From NCBI GenBank assembly GCA_963575745.1, contig CAUYUJ010004547.1, positions 255,791 to 318,290 of the forward strand: a DNA stretch of 62,500 bases, given 5' to 3'. Below are positions 55,531-62,500 of the stretch, piece after piece. A model generated the notes under the pieces. It searched no databases, was not told the origin of the DNA, and saw only the letters and a list, made by a program, of their open reading frames with translations. Both the position numbers and the translations under genes were made by a program. The DNA is from Prorocentrum cordatum (taxonomy: Eukaryota > Sar > Dinophyceae > Prorocentrales > Prorocentraceae). Positions within the stretch are counted from its first letter, which is position 1; each line of letters begins with the position of its first letter.

Positions 55531-55713
55531 ATAGGACCAACAGCCTCACCAGCGAAGATATCGAGCTCCTTATAGGACAGGACCGATTTCCATTCGCTGC
55601 TGGTTTTCAGGTTGAGCCTGGTTTTGACATCAGAGCCCCAGCTGGGCTCGGCCGAAGTTCTTTGAAGGTCCGCGGATCCCTCGGCGACCCCAGAGACCAC
55701 CCTAGTGGGCAAA

Positions 55714-56380
55714 GTCTCCACGGACGGCTTATGTTTGAAATCTGGTAGCAAAACCATCACACAGATGGATGGCGGTCGTCAAGATAGACGACCAAGGCAA
55801 AGACATAGCGGCTTTAACTGGACGAGTCGGCCACCGTGGTCTCCCCCAGTCCTCTCCCACTGCTGAGCACTGTCCCGTCCTTGCTGCTGTCTCCTCCTCC
55901 TCCTCCTCCTCCTCCTCCTCCTCCTCCTCTCCTCTCCTCATCTCATCCTCATCCTCATCCATCCTCATCCTCATCCTCCTCATCCTCCTTATCTTTTTCC
56001 TCCTCCTCCTCCTCCTCCTCCTCCTTTTCCTTCTCCTCCTCCTCCTCCTCCCATCCCAGATCACTGAGATCTCAATGGACTGCCAAGGAATCATAAATCT
56101 AGATTCCGCAGAACTGTCTCGGCGAAACAGATACGCTGAGATAGGCCTCCCGTTGTCCGTGCTCCTACAGGCTGGCACCCCCCACTCAGAATTTCCCAGG
56201 TCAATGCCCACCAAAATCTAGATTAGTTGGCCCTGGGATCCTCGGAATGGGCTGGTACTCGGGGGAAAAAATGGGGCCGACCGTTTTGCTGGAATCGCTG
56301 CTCGTGCTTTCAACCGGCCCTCCGAAGCAGATATCGAGAGCCACTCAGCAGAATACAGGTTTCGCAGTAAGCACTTGCAT
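55714..56380 (+). pseudogene. LINE RNase H domain split by an in-frame (TCC)n array
   Basis: VSTDGLCLKSGSKTITQM (first catalytic Asp in STDG), then after a frameshift AVVKIDDQGKDIAALTGRVG and SSPTAEHCPVLAAV (catalytic Glu). The frame runs through 55888-56054 as Ser and Leu codons and resumes as MDCQGIINLDSAELSRRN (third acidic residue in MDCQG). The next stop is at 56219-56221; beyond it, NGADRFAGIAARAFN in the same frame resembles the C-terminal part carrying the last acidic residue. The array length keeps both halves in one frame. Confidence 0.65.
55888..56054. repeat. (TCC)n array inside the LINE RNase H frame
   Basis: CTCCTC, then CATCCTCATC, then CTCCTC with TTTTCC variants; bounded on both sides by recognisable RNase H sequence. 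Confidence 0.95.
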
Positions 56381-56489
56381 TTCGTAGCGCGAGCCTTGCA
56401 GGTATGGCCGCCTATAAGGCCAGCTCATCTAAGAAGGCTTACGCCAAGCCTGCCAAACCTTGGAGAGAGCACGCGCGCGGAACTTGCAA

Positions 56490-56985
56490 AGGGGGGGGTC
56501 TCCCCTTAGCTACCCCCCCCCCCCCCTTGGGCCCCCCCTGCTGGAAGCTACCCTCCCCCCTCCCCCCTTTTTGGTTCCCCCCCAGAAGCTAACCCCCCCC
56601 TCCTCCCCCCCTTGCTTGGAGAGAGCGCGCGCGCGCGCGCGGAACTCGCCAAGGGGGGGGTCCCCCTTAGCTTCCCCCCTCCCTTGGGCCCCCCCTGCTG
56701 GAAGCTAACCCCCCCCTCGGGTTCCCCCCCGGAAGCTACCCCCCCCCCCTCCCCCCCTTTTGCCGCACCGGAAGCTACCACCCCCTGCCCCCCTTTCCAA
56801 GAAGAGGGGGGGCTCAGCTACCCCCCCCCTTCGACCCCCCTTGCTGGAAGTTACCCCCCCCTCCCCTCCTTTTTTGTTGGAAGCTAGCCGTTCCGGAAGC
56901 TACCCCCCCCTCCCCCCCTTTCCAAAGGGGGGAGGCTTAGCTACCCCCCCCCCTTTGGACCCCAAAAGGCTGGAAGCTACCCCCG
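56490..56985 (+). repeat. C-rich array with GGAAGCTACC motif
   Basis: C homopolymer runs alternate with CTGGAAGCTACC or CTTAGCTACC every 40-80 bp. The complementary form occurs at 59625-59942, on the other side of the minisatellite. A (CG)n run lies at about 56625-56642. Confidence 0.9.
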
Positions 56986-57182
56986 TCGCCGTCGTCGTTG
57001 CCGTCGCCGTCGCTCGACGTCTTCGTACGACGCCGTCGTCGTCCTCGTCGTCGTTGTCGCCGCCGTCGCCGTCATTGTCGTCGTCTTCGCATGACTTCGT
57101 CGTGGTCGTCACGACGAGGACGAGGTCATGCGAAGACGGCGACGGACGACGGACGACGCGCGACCGACGACCGACGACGACG
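56986..57182. repeat. (GTC)n/(GAC)n imperfect palindrome
   Basis: GTCGTC repeats on the left become GACGAC on the right, around a centre near 57110; GTCTTCGCATGAC and GTCATGCGAAGAC are facing arms. Confidence 0.85.
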
Positions 57183-59555
57183 ACCCAGGGTCAGAGAAAA
57201 CGAGACCACGACCCAGGGGCTGAGAAAACGAGAAACGAAGCAGGGTACGAGAAAACGAGACCGCGGCCCAGGGGCAGAGAACACGCGAAAACGAACCAGG
57301 GTCCGATAAAACGACCCAGGGGCTGAGAAAACGAGAAACGAAACAGGGTACGAGAAAACCAAACCACGACCCAGGGGCAGAGAAAACCCGAAAACAGACC
57401 AGGGTCCGATAAAACGAGACCACGACCCAGGAGCCGACAAAACGAGACAACGAGAAAACACACCAGTGCCCGAGAAAATGAAAACACGACCCAGGGGCCG
57501 AGAAAACGAGACAACGAGAAAACGAACCAGGGCCCGAGAAAGCGAGAACACAACCCAAGGGCCCGAGAAAACGAAACAAAAACGCAAAGCCGAGAAAACG
57601 AGAAAACAAGAAACGAACCAGGGTCAAAAAAAGAACCAGCGTCTGAGAAAACGAGACCACGACCCCGGGGCAGAGAAAACGCGAAAACAAACCAGGGCCC
57701 GATAAAACGAGACCACGACCCAGGCGCCGAGAAAACAAGAAACGAGAACACGAACCAGGGTCAGAGAAAACGAGACCACGACCCAGGGGCAGAGAAAACG
57801 AGAAAACGAAACAGGGTCACAGAAAACGAGAACACGACCAAGGGCCGAGAACACGAGAAAACGAGAAAATTAATCAAAGTCCGAGCAAACGAGACCACGA
57901 CCAAAGGGCACAGAAAACGCGAAAACGAACTAAGGTCCGAGAAAACACGACCACGACCCAGGGGCTGAGAAAACGAGAAAACGATTAAAAGAATCAGGGT
58001 ACGAGAAAACCAAACCACGACCCAGGGGCAGAGAAAACGAGAAAACGAACCAGGGCCCGATAAAACGAGACTATAAACCAGGGGCCGAGAAAACGAGAAA
58101 ACGAGAAAACGAAGTGAGGTCAGAGAGAACGAGACCACGACGCAGGGGCCGAGAAAACGAGAAACAAGACAACGAAGCAGGGGCCGAGAAAACGAGACAA
58201 AAACCGAGGGGCCGAGAAAACGGGAAAACGAGAAAACGAACTGGGGCCCGAGAAACCGAGACCACGACCCAGGGGCCGAGACAACGAGAAAACGAGAAAA
58301 CGAACTGGGGCCCGAGAAAACGAGACCACGACCCAGGGGCCGACACAACGAGAAAACGAGAAAAAGAACCAGGGTCAGAGAAAACAAAACCACAACCCAG
58401 GGGCCGAGAAACGGAGAAAACGAGAAACCGAAGCAAGGTCAGAGAAAACGGGACCACGATCCAGGGGCCGAGAAAACAAAAAACGAACCGGGGTCAGAGA
58501 GAACGAGACCACGACCCAGCGGCCGAGAAAACGAGAAAAAAGATAACAAACCAGGGGCCGAGGAAAAATGGCACGACGACCCAGGGGCCGAGAAAACAAG
58601 AAAACGAGATCACGAATCAGGGACAGAAAAAACAAGACAAAAACAAAAAGCCGAGAAAACGAGAAAACGAAACAACGAACCAGGGTCCTAGAAAACGAAA
58701 CTACGACCAAGTGGCCGAGAACACGAGAAAACGAGAAAACGAAACAAAGTCCGAGCAATCGAGGCCACGACCCAAGAGCACAGAAAACGCGAAAGCGAAC
58801 CAAGGTCCGAGAAAACACGACCACGACCCAGGGGCCGAGAAGAAAACGATAAAAAGAATCAGAGCCCGAGAAAACTAGACTACAAAACCAGGGGCCGAGA
58901 AAACGAGAAAACGAAACAACGAACCGGAACAGAGAAAACGAGAGCATGACCCAGGGGCCGAGAAAACAAAAAAACTAACCAGGCCCAGAGATAACGAGAC
59001 CACGACCCAGGGGCCGAGGAAATGAGAAAACCCTAAAACGACCCACGACCCAGGGGCCGAGAAAACGAGAAAACGAGAAAACGAACCGGGGTCCGAGGAA
59101 ACCACGACCCAAGGGCCGAGATCACCAGAAAAAGTTTGGTTCGATAAGACAAGACCACGACCCAGGAGCCGAGAAAACGAGGAAACGAAAAAACGAAGCA
59201 GGGTCAGAGAAAACGAGACCACCACCCGGGGGCCGAGACAACGAGAAAACAAGAATACTAACCAGCGTCCGAGAAAACAAAACCACGACCCATGGGCCGA
59301 GAAAACAATAAAACAAACCAGGGTCTGAGAAAACTGGACCACGACCCAAGCGCCGAGAAAACGACGAAACGAGAACACGAACCAGGGTCAGAGAAAACGA
59401 GACCGCGACCCAGGAGCCGAAAACACGAGAAAACAAGAAAACGAACCAGGGGCCGAGAAAGTGAGAAAACGATAAAAGTAATCAGGGCCCGAGAAAACAC
59501 GACTACGAACCAGGGGCCGAAAAAACAAGAAAACAAGAAAACGAACCAGGGGTCG
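57183..59555 (+). repeat. 2.4-kb minisatellite, unit about 56 bp
   Basis: The unit is made of ACCAGGGTCAGAGAAAACGA plus GACCACGACCCAGGGGCCGA plus GAAAACGAGAAAACGA, with about 40 imperfect copies. The first half (ACCAGGGTC) and second half (GACCCAGGGGC) each end in GAGAAAACGAG. Long minus frames (FSRPLGRGLVFSDPGSFSRF type) come from the repeat; I recall similar peptides in dinoflagellate predicted proteins, so the satellite is probably widespread and mis-annotated as genes. Confidence 0.95.
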
Positions 59556-59624
59556 ACGTTATTCTCCAATGCGTTCTCCAGCGCTGCGGTGCGCACCTGT
59601 CGTCAGGGATTCCGCCATTTTGCC

Positions 59625-59942
59625 AGATTCCCAGAAGGGGGGGGTAGCTTCGGAAGCCCCCCCCTTTGCAGAGGAGGGGGGAGGGGGGTAGCTTGAAGCC
59701 GCCCCCCCCTGCTGTGTCCAGACCCCAAAAAAAAGGGAGGTAGCTTCCGAAGCCCCCCCCCCCTTTGAAAGGGAAGCCCGGGCTCACCTTCTGCTCCGGA
59801 AAAGGGAGGGAAGGGGAGACAACTTCGAAGCCCCCCCCTTTATCCAGGGCCCCCATAGCTTAGAAACCCTTACAGAAGGGAGGGGGGGGTAGTTTCGGAA
59901 GCCCCCCCCTTTTTCAAAAGAAGGGGGGGAGGTAGCTTGAAG
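59625..59942 (-). repeat. G-rich/C-rich array, inverted copy
   Basis: GGGGGGTAGCTTCGGAAGCC units, the complement of the GGAAGCTACCCCC units at 56490-56985. Confidence 0.9.
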
Positions 59943-60769
59943 TTGGGGCCCCTCTTTTAGTATTAAGTTCCGTACGCGCGCACTCTTTCAAACCTTTATC
60001 GCCCCCAGTCGGTTCGGCCTCTGTCCGAAGTGTTTGGAAGCCGCCCCAACACCCACTTCCCCCGCCTCCCTCCACGGCTCCCCGCCCACTCAGGTCTGGG
60101 GCACCGAGGCAGGAGTATAGGTGGGCGACGGCGGGGCAGAGATGAATTTGCATAGACTGCCGTGTCAGAGCGGCCTCAAGACATGCACGCAAGTGAATTG
60201 GATATGCCCCTCCCCCCCAGCTTGCCTCTCTTTGTCCGTTTCCGAAACGTCATGTGCTTTCTTCATGTCGGAGCCTCACACAGGAGGCTCGACCAGACTG
60301 GCCTGCTCGAGATGTGGCAAATGTTCGGACTCCGATGCCAGGACGGTGTCCTCGGATTGCACTGGTCGGCTCTCTAGACCAGGAGAAAAAACACAGTGGA
60401 CACTCCCACATGTCAGGCCCAGTAAAGCGACCGGCGTGCTGACCCCCCCCCCTTCGCGACAAAAGGTGCGTCGCGCATGCGTCGCCCGTGCGCCGCCCGT
60501 GCGTCGGCCGCCGAAAAGGCCAGCCGTCCTCTCGAACGTGCACGTCGCCCTCGCAAGGGAGCAATTTCGCTCTGTGGGAGTCCCACAGAGCGGAAAGCAC
60601 CCCAGGGGCAACAGGACGGCGCCCATCGTCTGCGAGCAGCCGATGCCGCGGCCCGTCCTCCTCCGCCGCCAGGCTCGGGAGCGGGCGGAGCTGGCCGGGG
60701 GAGCCGGCGGGAGGCGGCCGCCCCAGCCCCCAGGCCACGAGAGCAGGGGGCAGGAAGGGCGGGTGCGCG
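59943..60769. other. Unassigned; contains a 25-bp palindrome
   Basis: At 60568-60592 CGCTCTGTGGGA and TCCCACAGAGCG are perfect 12-bp inverted arms around a single G. No supportable gene. Confidence 0.5.
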
Positions 60770-60900
60770 ATCGCCCTCCTCCTCCTCCTCCTCCTCCTCC
60801 TCCTCCTCCTCCTCCTCCTCCTCCTCCTCCTCCTTATCCTCCTCCTCCTTATCCTCTGCATCCTCCTCCTCCAGCTCTCATCCTCATCCATCTCCTCCTC
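60770..60900. repeat. (TCC)n array
   Basis: CTCCTC array with TTATCC and ATCC variants at the right end. Confidence 0.95.
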
Positions 60901-61750
60901 ATGAGTTCTCGGTTGGGGTCGGACGCCCCCGCCACTACGGACATGCCATCCAGCAGCACAGTGTGGATCACTCCAAAATAATTTGAATAAAAGTCATGTG
61001 TTCGTCCGACGCTGACCTTCGCGATAGATTGCTGATGTCGCAATAAGAGTGCCCCAAAGCGTAACAAGATTGCAAGACAACCGCCTGTCAGTGGTGCGCG
61101 GTGCGTGCTGCGCCAACTATTCCAGGCTACTTGCAGATCGGTTGAGATCCACAAGTAATGGTTTGGGGCAAGGCCGCTCTGGTTGCACAGGCTCGATGGC
61201 AATACAATCAGCATCGTGGATCCCTGGATCGACGGCGTGGCATCGTACAGTCGTATCGCGGAAGCGTGTTGAGCCACGCCTCCTTAAGAAACACGACATG
61301 TCAAATGCACGAGTGGTGCAGACGCGTGTTCAGGGCGGATGCTGTGTGGCTCATCAGAGCCTGTCTTGTCCAAGCGTCGCATGACAGTCTCTACGCTGGC
61401 TTGCGATATGTAACGTCGTGAGCGTCACCATGATAAGGCTGCAATGTACACATGACTCCTCCATGGAACACGCTGGGGCTTCCGATAATCGTGCTACGCC
61501 AGCCATCAATTGTGAAATCGGCCGGCTCATGGTTTCCATCGGTGCGCAGATGTCTATGTTGCGGGTGCGCCTGTCAGAGCGATCCGAACCGAATAAGAAA
61601 CCACATGCGCCGTGGTGGTATCCATCGAGGCGGCCCCGTGGGATTCAACGTCATCCTCCTGAAGCTGCGGACGAGACATGTGCCACCCGCGCTGTACCCT
61701 GAATTCCAGGAGCATCGAGGCGATTAGATAGGCCAGCGACAGCATGTAGC
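60901..61750. other. Unassigned
   Basis: Moderate GC content, no arrays, no recognised protein domain on either strand. Confidence 0.4.
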
Positions 61751-61754
61751 CATC

Positions 61755-62120
61755 AGCGTTGCAGCGCCTCATCCTCATCCTCATCACCCTCGTCGTCAGC
61801 ATCGTCATCAGCATCATCGTCACCACCATCAACAGCGACAGCGGAAGTATTAACCTCATCGTCATCACTAACACCATCATCAACGTCATCATCACCATCA
61901 CCACCACCACCACAATCGTCAACAACAACAACATCATCCGCATCCTCACGACCATTACCATTATCGACCGCATCAGTACCCTCATCATCACCACCAGCAC
62001 CATCATCATCAAAATCAGCATCATGAGCATCACCAGCATCAGCATCAGCGTCATCATCGTCATCATCAGCAGCACCACCACCACCACCATCATCGTCATC
62101 ATCAGCACCATCACCATCAC

Positions 62121-62155
<35 letters not shown>

Positions 62156-62156
62156 G

Positions 62157-62200
<44 letters not shown>

Positions 62201-62222
62201 GCATCAGCATCAGCTTCATTAC

Positions 62223-62265
<43 letters not shown>

Positions 62266-62500
62266 GTCATCATCATCAGCATCATAATCATCAGCATCAT
62301 CGTCATCATCATCATCATCATCACCAGCATCAGTATCAGCAGTATCAGCATCATAAACATCCGCATCAGCATCAGCATCAGCATCGTCATCCTCATCAGC
62401 ATCTGTAGCCGCATGAGCACCATCAGAATAACCAGCATTATCAGCATCGTGAATCAGCGTCACTATCGGCAGTCTGAACATCATCTGCAGCAGCCTCATC
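61755..62500. repeat. (CAT)n array, continues past the window
   Basis: CAT with CAG, CAC and CGT interruptions; pure runs at about 62125-62155 and 62160-62200. Asp/Ala-rich and Met-rich minus frames are repeat-derived. Confidence 0.95.

Larger units (their letters stand above)
53879..56440 (+). mobile_element. LINE-type non-LTR retrotransposon, decayed
   Basis: The plus strand carries, in order, RT fingers and palm (53.9-54.6 kb), thumb/connection (54.6-55.4 kb), a Cys/His knuckle (about 55.47-55.52 kb) and RNase H (55.7-56.4 kb). The pieces are spread over all three frames, with several stops. The family is one I know from dinoflagellate proteomes. No endonuclease domain was recognised upstream, so the copy is either 5-prime truncated or the upstream part is unrecognisable. 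No poly(A) tail or target duplication was found. Confidence 0.8.

Noticed and set aside
57109-58393. Long minus-strand frames with FSRPLGRGLVFSDPG-type repeats
   Set aside because: They follow the ~56-bp minisatellite unit, switch frame repeatedly and have no non-repeat part.

Overview
The window looks like nuclear DNA of a dinoflagellate, probably a Prorocentrum- or Symbiodiniaceae-like species. It is GC-rich and almost free of intact long reading frames. It is packed with kilobase-scale trinucleotide arrays ((CAT)n, (TCC)n/(GGA)n, (GTC)n, (TTA/TTC)n). Every recognisable protein segment matches retroelement or orphan families that I know from dinoflagellate predicted proteomes. These family assignments come from memory of the families, not from a search. 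I saw no tRNA, rRNA, CRISPR array or bacterial-type operon.

Layout. 1-3.5 kb: two copies of a composite tandem-repeat cassette, facing away from each other. 4.2-5.9 kb: (CAT)n. 6.8-9.1 kb: a (CCTCAG)n minisatellite bracketed by CCTTAGGAATCC-type repeats, plus a 73-bp tandem repeat. 9-21 kb: mostly unassigned sequence with short dispersed repeats. 21-23.5 kb: trinucleotide arrays, including an AT-rich one. 23.6-30.7 kb: a nearly complete but decayed tyrosine-recombinase retrotransposon on the minus strand (gag-like, RT, RNase H, tyrosine recombinase) flanked by split direct repeats in the order A1-body-B1-A2-B2. 31-41 kb: simple repeats and small dispersed elements, two of which have clear terminal inverted repeats. 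42.3-43.1 kb: the best candidate for a host-type coding exon, with an ADP-ribosyltransferase-like H...Y signature. 47.1-48.7 kb: a decayed Ty1/copia polymerase on the minus strand. 50.1-52.7 kb: a second divergent pair of the 84-bp cassettes. 53.4-53.6 kb: two hairpins built from one motif. 53.9-56.4 kb: a decayed LINE on the plus strand whose RNase H frame runs straight through a (TCC)n array. 56.5-59.9 kb: a 2.4-kb minisatellite bracketed by inverted C-rich/G-rich arrays. 61.8 kb to the end: (CAT)n.

The genes do not form a pathway. The window is a graveyard of three retrotransposon classes interleaved with satellite-like arrays, with one orphan coding exon. The most notable points are the split direct repeats, the divergent cassettes, the ART-like exon, and the fact that key catalytic residues missing from the retroelement enzymes can be explained by single A-to-G changes.
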